Positions 13,515 to 26,344 of a stretch of 64,000 bases of DNA are shown here, in pieces. The stretch is taken from assembly GCA_022577435.1 (NCBI GenBank), contig JAKOON010000005.1:19118224-19182223 (forward strand), in the 5' to 3' direction. A program made the translations under genes and the position numbers. The stretch is from Embiotoca jacksoni (taxonomy: Eukaryota; Chordata; Actinopteri; Embiotocidae). Under the pieces are notes generated by a model, which had not been told where the DNA came from, did not search any database, and worked only from the letters and a program-made list of their open reading frames with translations. Numbering within the stretch: the first letter of the stretch is position 1; every line of letters begins with the position of its first letter.

Positions 13515-13990
13515 ACATAGCTTCCAGGTTTGACAAGTGAAGCCAATGCGCAAGTGCCATAAAATGCATCACCGAGGGACACTAGGGGTTGGTTTGAAAA
13601 AGGCTCTGGCTCCATAGATTCCTATTGAACTTTTCTCTTTAAATACAAAGTTAATACATTTTTCCACAAGTTAAATGGTGTCATTCGCTAAATCGAGTCC
13701 TTCTTAGTAGTTTTCTGGCATCCCATCTGAAAATAATCCCATCATTAATTGGATATTAGGCCTTAAAAAGAAATATGTTTGGGGGAGTGACTGTTTGATT
13801 GAAAGGCCTGTAGTGCAGTCAGGGTCCACTAAAGGCTGTCAGAATTCACCTTTTGCTTCTCCCCTTCTGTTTAAATATGATCACTTCAGCTGCCAAAATA
13901 ACAGGATGGCCACACCCAGAATGCCAAATTCGAGGTTTTAGAATGGAAGTTCACAAACCAATGGGTGATGTCATAGTTGGATTAATTTAG
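13515..13990 (+). mobile_element. Dispersed repeat family, copy 1 (non-autonomous, long copy)
   Basis: The segment shares several blocks, in the same order, with 21735-22010. These are AAAGGCTCTGGCTCCATAGA, then AATACAAAGTTAAT, and at the far end GTTCACAAACCAATGGGTGATG followed by TCATAGTTGG. An AAGCCAATGCGCAAGTGCC block at the left end is also shared. The interval between the blocks is about 280 bp here and much shorter in copy 2, so copy 2 carries an internal deletion. No ORF is present. I recognise the text as an abundant interspersed repeat of percomorph fish, but cannot assign its class from sequence alone; a non-autonomous DNA transposon is one possibility. Confidence 0.7.
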
Positions 13991-14110
13991 TTGTTAGTTG
14001 GTGTTTTCAAGAAATGTATTCCCATTTAGATTGATACATTAAGTCTTACTTCACGTCATATTTTCACATTGTCTCAGTTGTGGATAACACAACTGTTGAA
14101 AACTAAAGGT

Positions 14111-14152
14111 AACATGGTGACATGGTGACATGGTGACAAGGTGACGTGGTGA
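14111..14152 (+). repeat. Octanucleotide minisatellite (ACATGGTG)n
   Basis: About five 8-bp units of ACATGGTG. The last two are diverged (ACAAGGTG, ACGTGGTG). It lies about 120 bp right of dispersed repeat copy 1. Confidence 0.9.
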
Positions 14153-14353
14153 TGCAACTGTTTGCTATTGTAAAACAACATGGAATCTAGTGCAGTAAGT
14201 TAGGAAATAGCTCTCCACTGTTGTCTGGCTTACACACTTCACTAAGAATGACAAATTATGCTCACAAAGTAGATGATAGCGATGATGGATATGGACTGTG
14301 TTCTTATAATCATTATCATTGTTGTTATTATCAACAACATCAATATTCTAACC

Positions 14354-14355
<2 letters not shown>

Positions 14356-14422
<67 letters not shown>
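14356..14422 (+). repeat. (CA)n microsatellite
   Basis: About 33 uninterrupted CA units, ending in CATATACA. Flanking ORFs reading poly-TH are artefacts. Confidence 0.98.
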
Positions 14423-14428
<6 letters not shown>

Positions 14429-15637
14429 AAACACCCTCTGGCTTTCCTCCTTCTCTGATAAAAACTCTACATAAATGCATTTTTCAAAGCATGTCTCGAG
14501 TCAGTGTTTTAGAACGTGTCTAAAATATGTATGTTCTCTCTAATTAAGAGGAAAGAGCCATACTCAAACCATAAACATGCAGACAGTGTGGTCTGTCTGA
14601 GACAGCTGCTGTTTCAATGGTGGTTGAGTCTTTCTATAATAAAAAGAGATCAAAAAAACCTTTTTTTTAGTCAATCTGTAATGTTTAGTCATTAAACTGC
14701 AAGGTAAGAGTGCAGTACTCACAGCTCTAATGAGGTACTGTAACAGAGCAAAAAAATCATTACGTTCAGCTCCCGAACACAGATAAAAGCAGATTTCTCA
14801 TGGGCTTCCCTGCCATTTACACTGCATCAAGAGAAAAACCAGCAATGTAATGCTGTTGTCACTGCAAGTATAATTAGATTTCCTCAGTTTAAGCAACATA
14901 TGACATGAGCATGTCAGCGCCACTGTTACAAATTTTAGACCATCACACCTCATGCAGACAGGCAGCAGATTAATCCCTGCTATACACTTAGTGGTGAAGA
15001 TTGTGGTGGTCCCTCAGAACTCTAAATCACAAACATTAGGTTGTTATAGTTAATTCAAAAAGAAATATACAAGGTTTAGCCCCTTTGTTGCAGCAATTAC
15101 ATTTGTAATTTATCAGCACCTTATATTTTGCGTGAACTGCAAGGCATCATTTATTATCTCATTATATATATTCAGTATCAGTCAGTCCAATAAACTTGTA
15201 GTTGTATATTTAATGTTCTACTAAAGACCCACCGAGCCAGTTTTCTTCTCTTTTTATCTCCTGTGAACTCCCAGAGATAAAGTCCCGCTCTGAAAGAGTA
15301 GCAGTCCAACAAATCAAGACTAATGTCAGTATCTTCTGCTCCAGATCTAAGCATATTTTGACCTGCAGGTCACACTACATCACCCACTGGAGATGACCAG
15401 AAATGCATGTGAGGCTGATCAATTGCCTGCACAGCCACTCGTTCAATTAAGATCTGCGGCGGGGTTGGTCGGGCAGTGTGGTTTGCAGTTTGGTGAGTAC
15501 AGGCTCCCAAAGGAGCAGTAAGTGCTGAAATCAGCTCAGCTGCGCCTGCCATGTGTCATTATCTAATGGTAAATCCATGTGTGGATGGTAGAGGGCTCTC
15601 ACCAACTCACTAAGTGATAGTAAGGAACAGGAAAAAG

Positions 15638-15795
<158 letters not shown>

Positions 15796-18700
15796 TCAAA
15801 GCACATTTCACCTAAATAATGTAATATACTCTTTTTTTTTTTAATCAAAAATCCATTTTGCTGGTTTAAAAAGTTTAAAGAGATCTATGGAGTCTCCCAT
15901 GTTTGCCTTGACACAATGTAAATCCATACAGCGATTCAAAGGCATATTTTCTATTATAAAAAGGAAGAAGATGGAAACGAGATAAATCAAATTAACGGAC
16001 TTTAAAGTAGGCATTAAGATGGAATACAATTATCTGGAACAAAGAAAGCAATTTTGTAATTCTCTCAATTACATGATCTGGGTCATAATTAAATTAGAAA
16101 TGTGACTAAATCTGTATTTTAATATGATATCAATTAATACACATTTCAGCGATGTTCGCCATTTGTCGGTAGACAATTTGAGAGCTTACGGGCTTTTCTG
16201 GCACAGTCTGTTTATATCTGTGTATGTGCATGTGTGCATGTATATGTGTGTGCGTTTGTACAGTAAGCAATCACTTCCAATGACAACTGGACTTGCTTTA
16301 AATATGGACAAACACTGAATAGTGCCATAATGTATGGCTTAGCCAAAATGATTCAGACGGATTGGACACTGATGCCAGATTTTCTTATTTGTAATTGGAA
16401 AAGTGGTGCAGCATGAGGTCTGCTTATTTTAATAGGATAATGTCATGTGCTGCTTTTCAGAACGGCACAAAACATGGCTATCTACAAGTCCAGTGGAATT
16501 TAAATGGCTGTAGGGCTGAAGGACATCAGCAAAACATGATACAAAACAGACTGCAGCATGTGGCTTTGGGGCCAACATATTATCCCTGCCATATATTTGC
16601 TGTCAACACGTTTTATTTTTCTGTTTAAAAGAAATGCTTTTACGGACGTTGGTTAGAACCACAGTTTAAATTCTGCTGCACCAAAGCACTTCTGCAGAGA
16701 AACTCATTGCAGAGTGGAATTTGTGCAATCAGGGGAGATATGGAATTAATATGTCTGATTAAGTGCCTGTCTGAATTAGCATTTGGATTCCAAAGAGATT
16801 CCAAGCACGAGGGGAGGGATGAGATATGTTCAGAGAGGATGAAAGGCAGACAGATTGGGCTGTATGGAGAAAAATAGAGTGACAAAGACAACAAGTGGAT
16901 GAGAAAAGACAGAGGGAACAGTCGTTTGGCTCTCGGTTTCACTCAGGCTAGTGTTGTATCTTTCATTAAATATTTTTGACGAGGGATTGTTCTTTCTACC
17001 CATCTGCATGTGGAACGGATTATAGATAGTCACCTCACCCCCATCTTAGGTTTTCATATATACAGATACCAGCAGTCAATTGTTCATGATGTGAGAGATA
17101 ACTTGTTTGGCCACATCAAAAAGGTTAGTCTTCAAATACACCCTGATTCGTTTTCATGTCAACCCTTCGTCATGGAGCCCGTTCTTTCTCTATTTCCAGC
17201 ATGTAATTTCCTTGATTCAGTGTTGCTATGTTTGCTGGGAGGATGGTGCACATTCATTTCACTTGGTTGTTCAACATTCATTGACTTTGTTCACTTGTGT
17301 CTACTGTTTCTGCTCAGGTTTTCTGTACTTTAGTGCGCTTTCCCCTTTAGGATGTCATTGTAGGTGATTTTCTTTGCTTATTTTCTGCTATAATGTTTCA
17401 AAGGAGGAAATGTTTATTTGCCTAGCAATTTCTATCATAATAGGTATGTTTGGATTATTTCTCGAGAGTATATTTGGTTAATATTTCTGTAAAAGTACAA
17501 CTGAGTTGTTGTAGCTGTAAATTATGAGAGATTAATTCCCCTTAGGTTCAAGTGGAACTAATTTCAGATCATAATCTGAAATTATCATCGCCCACAGACA
17601 GCAAGTCAATCGGTATAAAAGTTTTGGAAGACAGCAAAGGGGTTGGTCTGTTTTTCTGACTCTTCTGTAAAGTGGAGGCAGGCACAATTTGTGCTGTGCT
17701 TTGTTTTATTTTTGTGGCTAGTTTGAATAAATCTGATTTCTTGAACAAAAAAAAAAAAATCAACGTCTGCATGCTGGGCCCCCCTCCCCACTCACATTAA
17801 TGACCTTCTTCAAGTACAACACCCTTTGATTGTGAATGAGAGGACATGAAGCTGCTTATAAGCCTACTTGGGAGAAGGACATTAAGGATGACAAAAAGAG
17901 GGAACCATTCAGAGGAGGTCACATAGGGACACAATGCCAACATTCAAAAGGCAGAGGCAAAAAAGATGAAAGACACAGACAGCGTGGTTAGCCCCAGAGA
18001 AAGAGAGGAGTACATTACCAATAAGGAATTTTTCCCTTGAAATATCTGGCTCTTGTATAAAAAAAAACCTGTCAAAAACCTCTGAAGAAAAATGCATGAG
18101 TGGTACAGGAAGCATAACACATCAAGCCAATAAGAACAACCATCTGCAAAACAAGATGTGTGATTTGAGACTATAATTGTCTCTATATACAATTATTGTT
18201 CATTAAATTTAAAAAAAAAAGGAGGGACATGATCAAGGTAAGAGGAGCTGGCAAATAATAAAATGTAAGGTGAGACTGAGAAATTAAAACCTTGGAGTGG
18301 GAGAAAAGGAGAATACAAATTACAAAGAAAAGGCAAAGTGTTAAATAGGAATCTTTGGGGGAAAATTAGTGTTATATAGGAGCAAAGACAGAGAGAGACA
18401 CATGAAGGGGAAGGAGAGGAGAAGTGAGGAGGGCAGTACAGTTTTTTTTAAAATTATTATTCATTTTGTTTCCTGATGTGATGGACATCGTGGTGAGCCA
18501 CTGGGTGTGTCGGTCTCTAGGAAGAGACGAGAGCAGTAGTTGAAGTAGTTATCATGCTCCCTCATCAAAGGAACATGGCAAACTGACGAATTAGAGTCAT
18601 TTACCCCTTCTGTACTTCTTCTTCAACTGTTCCTCATTTGGATTTCACCCGGGAATTAATTTGCAGACTTCAATTGGTGACCCATTTGATGCGAGAGCTG

Positions 18701-21700
18701 ACTTCTTGGTAGAGTCACATTAAGTTCTTCTGAGGAAACGGTTTTATCTAACTAAATGACTAGAAAATCTGGATCCTTAAGTGTTAATAAGTAAGAATGC
18801 AGACTAATATATGATGGAATATGCTTAGAATCAACAAAATAATTGTAATTTTAGTTTGCTTGGCTTGGTTTTGTAATGGTTGGGTTCATGGGGCTCAGTA
18901 TACTGATGGCTAATGAATAGATTGCCACACACGTGTTATGGATATTCATTACGATCTCCAGAATAATTGAGGTCAATTTTTGTGACATTTTGTGCAGCAT
19001 GAATTATAATTATACATGAATATTCATAGAGCACTGGGAATGGATCTCAATATTTTTGGGGACTCTATGGTCTTTCTTCTGGCATTACCATCTGACTAAA
19101 CTTGTTCACAACAAATGCCAAAATGTAGTCCACAAATTGTCTTGAAATTTTTCATCCAGCACATTTGGAAGATTTATTCAGATGAGGCATTAATTTTACT
19201 CTCGCAGATTTTTTTTTCAGGTTTAGATGCATGCTATTAACCACTTGATGCTGTAGCTGTTTCTGGCCTACTTTCATCAAATTTTACATATTACTATTTA
19301 ATGCTAAAAAAAAAACCTTTGGATGTTAGCATCATGGAACCGTTGTTTAAGGCTTAAATTGAAGAAGACGTGTGCTTTTAAAAGAAGAACCATCAATCAT
19401 TGAATTTAATTACTTGCATGAAAGTATAAAACATTTCATACAGCATGCTTATGTAATCATACTAATTTTTGTTTTGTTGTTTCTCTTCTATAGTGCTCAT
19501 ATTAAACTATAAATCCAACATTTGTTTTACTTTCTCTAGTCTACATGCATTGACTTAATTTAATGTAATCTGCTTTGAATAATCAAGGTCCCCAGACTAT
19601 AAATCCTGTTCTTGGGTCTCTATTATATTCAGATCTCACAGATCTGATTATTTGAGTAAATACATTTCAGCTGGTTTAACTGCTGTTTTTTTCTTCTGTT
19701 ACTGAGCAAACAATGCCACCGCTTGAATACAAATGAGCTAACTGCAAAATCAATTGATCCTGAGAGGATCAGCTTTTTTTACTTTTTACTTTTAGTGACT
19801 CCGTGGCCTTTCCTTTTGTACCAACATGTGCAAGTCTGCAAATAAGAAATCGTAAACTATGTGGCATATTGCAGTGGGTTTTGTTAAATATACTAGTATA
19901 TCCAAGGAGAAAACCCATTTGATTTTAATGATTCCAACATTTTTTTTTCTATCACAGTTCCCCCAGGACAAACTTTACATCACATTACTTTTTTTTTCTT
20001 CATCAAATATTTTAAAATAGCATGGTGTAATAACCTTTGCATTCCCTAGAGACAGCTGCAGGGCTTGAGACTTCATTTGTGTCTGCAGTGTTGTCTGCAC
20101 AGAATGTGACTGTGTGTAGATGAATAAACTGCCATTATTTTTTTTGTTGTTGCTATGAATGCTGCAGTTTTGCTTTGAAAAATCTAACACTTCCCTTCAC
20201 TTCTCAGCCTCACATGGAAGCACCCAGCACACGTGTCAGTGTAACAACCTCTGAGTGCACGCATGTCAGTTTCCACATACTGAGACAACTTTTCACTCTC
20301 AGATCTCTCAAAATCCATGTGGACACATTTCACTCTGATGTGCACCATTATATAAAATACTTGATATTCAGGCTACAGCTACGAACCATGTAAGAGAGTG
20401 AGCACACAGAGGTGTAGCTATCCTGTTCCCTGTTGGGCTCAACGTTCGGGATGCTAAGCGGATTTACAGTACAATATCAGCGCTAAGCTGAGCGTTCATT
20501 ACAGGTATCAGGAGTTGAAGTTGATGATAGAGTTAAGAAAAGAAATGCTGACATGCTATCAGAGAAAGGATGTAATATGAAGACCAGATTATAATGCTGG
20601 ACATTATCAAGCCAAACAGAGCCAGTGGAAAAAGAGAAGGAGGAGGAAGGGAGGAAGTGAGCATCTGCATGGCAGAACATGTTAATCTGTGTTTTCCCTG
20701 AGCCAAGTTGCAAAACTGTTGTGATGATTCACATAATGGTAACATGTGAATCACTGGAACATGACACTGGCTCTTTTGTGCCAGCAGCCTGGCAAAATTA
20801 TAATGACAAAAAATTGTAATACTGCAGAATATGTTATCAAGTACTTCATTTGACAAGTGGAAAGTGGACAATCAAAACTCGACAACAAAAGAGACTTATA
20901 TTCTCCTGGCCATCTTGTTGCATTAAATTTCAGAGCGAGGCATCAGTTTGCAGGGAACACTTGTCATTCAATCGGCCATGAGTCTCTCTTTTGACGAAGC
21001 CATCAGCCTCACAGTGCTTTCCAAAACAATCTTACACCAGACTAGTCTTTATAGCTTTACTGCCTGGCAGCAAACCCTGCTATGCTTTGCCAGTCATGCT
21101 TGCAAAAATGCTCTATTGTAGAGAAGATAAGTAAATGATACTAATTCAATGTACAAAAGCAACATTGTACCTTGAAACAGGCCAATAACACAGACTTTAA
21201 ACAGAAAGCACTGAGAAGGCAGAGGCAAACTGATGCATCTAATTCCTCATTATGTGAGTAATCATGAAGATGAGTTGGGAGGAATCGAGACAAAAAAGAT
21301 CAATCTGAATTTCACTTTATTAATAAAAATGTACTTTTAGCTGACAGACTTACACGTCAGACCAATTATTTTCCAAATTATTTCAGAAAGTGTCTACACA
21401 GAAGGCAAAGCCTGAATATAACATTAGCAGGGCAGGAGCAACAGCTCCGGTGTTCTGTATGTTTTTACCAAGGAGGCATTCAGGCACAGGATTGAGTAGT
21501 AGGTCATTTCTGTTTTGAAAGCACCAAAAACCCAACACTGCTACATTAATAAAACACGGAAAAATAAACTTCTGGTCGTGTTTGTTAGAGTAGAGTGCAA
21601 GTAAACGCAAGCCGTTATGTGGCCTATGTAGACAACTGGAATGTTTGATGAGGAAATTAATGAATGCATGAGTGATTGAATACACACAGTATTCACTATA

Positions 21701-21730
21701 CAAAACTATACACTATACAAATCATAAATC
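15796..21730. other. Non-coding AT-rich DNA with candidate conserved elements
   Basis: No gene was recognised and ORFs are at most about 112 codons. A purine-rich patch lies at about 18360-18440. Two stretches, 18600-18740 and 18900-19045, are dense in TAAT/ATTA and ATGAATATTCAT-like motifs and are described in the findings. A perfect 11-bp inverted repeat lies at 17559-17584, and a 14-bp palindrome ATATACTAGTATAT at about 19887-19900. Confidence 0.6.
17559..17584. repeat. 11-bp perfect inverted repeat, 4-nt loop
   Basis: The left arm TAATTTCAGAT, spacer CATA and right arm ATCTGAAATTA are exact reverse complements. It is AT-rich and of unknown role; chance is possible in 64 kb of AT-rich sequence. 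Confidence 0.7.
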
Positions 21731-21734
21731 ATAC

Positions 21735-22020
21735 ATAGCCATAGACTGTATACATAGGTAGACATAGATTTTGGGTCTCAAAATGGAAGCCATTGCAGAA
21801 GTGCCTTTACCTGTAATGCCACTAGGTGGTTGTCTCCAAAAGGCTCTGGCTCTATAGAATTCAATTTAGTTTCTCTCATCAAGTACAAAGTCAATTATTT
21901 TTTTTGTCAGCTAAAGTCTTTTAACTAATGGCAGTTCACAAACCAGTGGGTGATGTAACCGTTGGTTGCCGCTTGTACCGAGTCCATGTTCACGGCACTG
22001 TACCCACCCTTGGCTATATG
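21735..22020 (+). mobile_element. Dispersed repeat family, copy 2 (internally deleted)
   Basis: It begins near CATAGACTGTATACATAG and contains AAGCCATTGCAGAAGTGCC, then AAAGGCTCTGGCTCTATAGA, then AGTACAAAGTCAATTA, then GTTCACAAACCAGTGGGTGATG, in the same order and orientation as copy 1 at 13.5-14.0 kb. The middle is much shorter than in copy 1. The right part, with GTTGGTTGCCGCTTG and GAGTCCATGTT, extends beyond the shared region. No coding capacity. Confidence 0.7.
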
Positions 22021-23542
22021 TCCATATTTGGGATGGAGTAATATCATGTATCAGTAATATTATGTGATCATCTACATCTTCACTATATGGACAGACTATA
22101 CATCTGGTAGTGTGTGAAAAAAGACAGTTAAAGAGGGAAGACCAGGAGATGACAACATGGAAAGTGAACGCTGCTCTTGGGGAAGTTTTCGTTCTCTCTC
22201 AGAGGAGAGGGAGGCCATCTGAAGAGGTTATTTATTTTTCATCTGGAGATGGAAACTGAAGAGCAGTGGGGAGGGCCCCAGTGGAATTACTGACTAGAGA
22301 TGTACCCTCCCGGGGCTGCTGTCTCTCTCTTCTCCCTCTTTCTCCCACTACCACTCACTTTCCATCTCCCACCTTTCTGATCTTCACCAGAGAGCTGCCA
22401 CTGCCTCTCTGGGAGAAGGGGGAAGAGAAGAAGAAAAAGAGGAGATGCTCATTCTCAATACCATCTTTGCCTGCCACACAGTCAAACTCTATTCATCCCA
22501 CACTCTTGTGGTCTGCAAAGTTCTGCTTGGCTATGCTCAGCTGTAAATGCACCAAGCAAGCTGAGCTCAGTTTTTCTTCAGGCTCCTCCCAAGCTTGTCT
22601 GTCTGTACGTGGGAAGCACAGCTTCTTATCCCAGCCCTCCTCATTAACAGCATTCCCATTACACTCCAGAGTCATTAAAGGAGCCACTTGTCCTCCCCCA
22701 TCCCCTCTGGTGTTTTCCTTTCATCCTTCCATTTCTCTGTTACGATGAACTCGAGGTGTGAATGTCTTGGCTGACACCTTTACTCCACCAGGACCAGAGT
22801 GAATTATTGGGAGGCAGAGAAGTGGGGCCACATAATCTTTGTAAAGCCGCCTCTCCATGGCCTATTCCAGGCATCCAGGTGTTATCATGGGAGCCAATGA
22901 AAGTCTGCCTCTCTGTTCCCTATTTCTCTTAATGAACAAAGGTGTCAAATGCATTCTTAAATTCAGGTCATTTGGGAGGTTCCCCATGGCTGCAAAAAGT
23001 CAAGATACTAAAAATAAGAGTGCTGCAGAAAGTATGCAAAGGAGTTCATACTTTGAGGCCGATCTGAGGCTATCCCTTCTCCTCTTCACCATCAAGGGAG
23101 GGTTCCAGGCAGGTTTTTTTTATCAAGTACATAATTAAGATGACATTGTTGCTACAGTAAAGTGCTTCTCAGTAGTAATTCTCACCTGGTGAGAGCACAG
23201 AACTTCAGGAGTTTCAACACGATGCCATTGTGATTTCCATGCCACACCATAAAGTGTCCCTGCTTTCAAATTTTATGGATGAAACAGGATGAGGAAGCTT
23301 GAAGCTTTTACATTTTTACAGGGGAGAGAGAAAGGGTGTGTGAACAGGAGGGATAATAAGAGACTTGCTGCAAGAGTAGAGTGGGGCTTGCTTGTATAGA
23401 GACACACTCTTCATTATTCCTCAAATAGAAACAAGCCCAGTCTCTCCTAATCTCCCTCACAACAGTAACGAGGAAATGGACTGTGCTTTCACTGCCTCTC
23501 ACAGCCACAAGCTAACAATGGATGTAGAAGAAATCAAATTTG

Positions 23543-23586
23543 CCCCCCCCCCCCCACACACACACACCCTCACACACACACACACA
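23543..23586 (+). repeat. C homopolymer followed by imperfect (CA)n
   Basis: A run of about 13 C residues, then two short CA blocks separated by CCCT. Confidence 0.95.
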
Positions 23587-25329
23587 ATAACCTCCTTATT
23601 TTCTTCCTCTCCCCTTGTGTATCCCTCCCTTTGCCTTTCTCCCTCCCCTCTATCTCCCTCTACACTCCATCCCCCGTCTAGTTAACTTCATTGGTTAGAG
23701 AGGAAGAATGCTGAGAATGCAAGACTAAAAAGAAACCAGCATCAATTAGATTCTAAAGTGCACTTTATTCTGTTTTGTCCCTGTATGCCAAATTAAATTA
23801 TGCTATAAATAATAATAATTTAAAAGAAAAGCACAATGAACTTTAATTATCGAAAGAGAACCTCAGCACGGGTCATTGCTCACTTCACTCCAGTTCACCA
23901 CCCATTTGCAGTGTGCTCTCATACCGCACATGTGCTGGCTTAGGGCCACAATTTTGATCTTCTCAGAGATGTAAATTTCACAAAATAAGTCTCAGTTTTA
24001 ATCATCAAAGCTACTCAGTCAGATATCACAGTCAGAATACATCCTGCTCCAACATATAAGGCTTGTATTTGCACGGATGGTCTGTATTTGTCCATGTTTC
24101 CTTAAACAGCCTATAATTATTCACATTGTGCATGGAATAAAACATACCTATTTCATAAAGTGATATTCTAACATGTTGGAAAGAAATTTACGTAAAGTAT
24201 GATACAACAAAAGCAGGTCCCTCTTTAAAAGCAATACTTTTCGCATTATCTTCTGATGTCCCTTTTCTGACTTCATATTGTATGCAACAAAAGAGTTCAA
24301 ACCGCTTTCATAATTCAAGTGAGAACACTGGAGACACAGTGAAAACAAATTAAACATGATAACTAAGACTGTGCTTCCCCCCATGTGGATTCGATAGATG
24401 GGGCAACGAGTGTGTCGGAAAGTGAGTAAGACACAGAGAGGGGGAAGGAAGTGCGAGACAGCAGCTGTGATTCCCCTCTAATGTTTTGGGGGAAAACTGC
24501 CAGGTCAGATGGCATGACATGACATCATGTGTAGAATGTTACTACCATTTACCAGTGTTTTATCTCTTTATTTCAAGTGTGCACTATAAATGCTGGATGG
24601 ATTTAGACACATTCACCTTCTCAGCTGCTGTAAATAATTAGTAGAGAGCTGAACAAACCTGAAGAAGTAAGATGGCCGATCTGAAAATAGCATTTCATGA
24701 CTAAAAAAGTCACCGTGTTACTTAATAAGACACAATAAAAATGTTTTAAAAAACATTATATTGTTATGCTGTCTTTGACAGTGAATGTTGTTTTGCTACA
24801 GCACAAGTCCACTAAATAATCACAGCTAAATATCATCTGATTGTACACAGATTGTCAATGTAGATGCAATTATGTGTGATTTTAGGTTATTAATCCAGAT
24901 ATTCTATGATTAAAGTCATTTGGTTCATCAGTACACGGAATTTGAGGATATCAAGGACATCAAGCAAAATGATAGCTGGAGAATTAAAGAGAGGGAGTGA
25001 GATAAGAGGATAAAGTGTTGTTACAGGTCAGGAGATAAGCAGAAGGCTCCTTCCACATTTTTTATTTTTCTGCTTGAGAATAAACACCTAACTTCAGCAT
25101 CACTCATGTAGGCTGCTGACATCAGAGCTGACAACAATACCTGATGATATAATGACGATTACTAAGAACACCACCCCATGAGCCACTAAATAAAGATATG
25201 AAAATAAAGATTATAGTGTTATTGAGCAAATATTCTACAATAACTTTTCATCATATTGTAATTCAAGTGGTCTTCTTGGCTTGATATTTAGGACTGAGAA
25301 AAGCTGAGTGGTGATTTAAGACCTAAGGG

Positions 25330-26344
25330 CAATCGCGGGTCATTTCAGAGAGAGAATATTCCTATCGGCTGTTCTACAAATTTAGATGTGTGTGCAAGTC
25401 TCTTCTGATTCAGTGACACAAAATCCTGGAAAAAAGGTGCTGTTTGAGTATTGGAAACAACTAAGTGAGACTGAAACCCTTAGTTTAACTCTACTCAATC
25501 TGAGGTGCATGGATGGCAACCAGGGCGAAGTCACCAAGGTTAAGGGTCCGAGTTGCGGGCCAGGACCAGGTGTCAATAGACAATAGACAGTGCAGTGTCA
25601 CCTCATTGTTAAGTCCATTAGCCCTCAGAGCAAAATGCTAGGAGTGCAACGCTTAGTTGGAAATGGTGAGGGACACATGGTTGTCCGATCCAGAGAGAGG
25701 CCCAGACTAGGGGGGTGTTTTTGACCGCAACACCTGTTTTGCAAGGACAACTGATGGTCCCTGCAGGCTATAGCCTGCACCAAGGAAGGTCTGGTGGCGA
25801 GCATGGAGGCAATGAGAGGCTTAGACAGTGGATGTTGTCAACCTCGGTAGACCCACATCGAAGCATAGTTTTTGGGGGTGGGGGACGACGAATACTATGC
25901 CTAACCACCACCCCGATTCCCCCCTGACACTACTCGCCTAGGAGTGTGCTAGCAGTCAGGCAAAAGTTGTGTTGCGTCCATGTATAAAGCTTATGCACAG
26001 GGACAATCCAAACAGCCTGTGTTGTATGGCTATTCTCCTCTTTGTTTTATTCCGTTGCAGAGGTATCCGGCTGTGTTTTGTTGGGTTGGTTTGGGTTGGT
26101 TCTGTTGGTAACACCAACAACATATGTATGACTAAAAGGTCAAATGAACTGTTCAGTTCAGATCTGAAGGACATAAAGACAAGGTTGTGTGAGTCATTGC
26201 GCAAACATCCCCTCCCAGACAAAAAATATAGTGAACCAAGTCTTTTTATCATAACAATATTGATTTTCCATAACAATTTAATATCCTGGCCACCTTGTCA
26301 TCATATTTGATAAATGTTACTGGCCCAAATAAAAAAAAAAAAAA
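25330..26344 (+). repeat. GC-richer block ending in poly(A), possible retroposed or repeat sequence
   Basis: Base composition rises clearly above the flanks from about 25330, especially at 25500-25950, and falls again after about 26130. The segment ends at CCCAAATAAAAAA, where an A run spans 26331-26344. A poly(A) run after AATAAA at the right edge of a compositionally distinct block fits a retroposed element or transcript. However, no target-site duplication, promoter box or known element sequence was identified. ORFs of 66-113 codons inside show no recognised domain. It may instead be an unusual single-copy segment. Confidence 0.25.

Noticed and set aside
22266..22748. Longest ORF of the window (160 codons, plus strand)
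   Set aside because: It crosses a pyrimidine-rich tract that naturally lacks stops in this frame. The product is Ser/Pro/Leu-rich with no recognised domain, and no splice or promoter context supports it.
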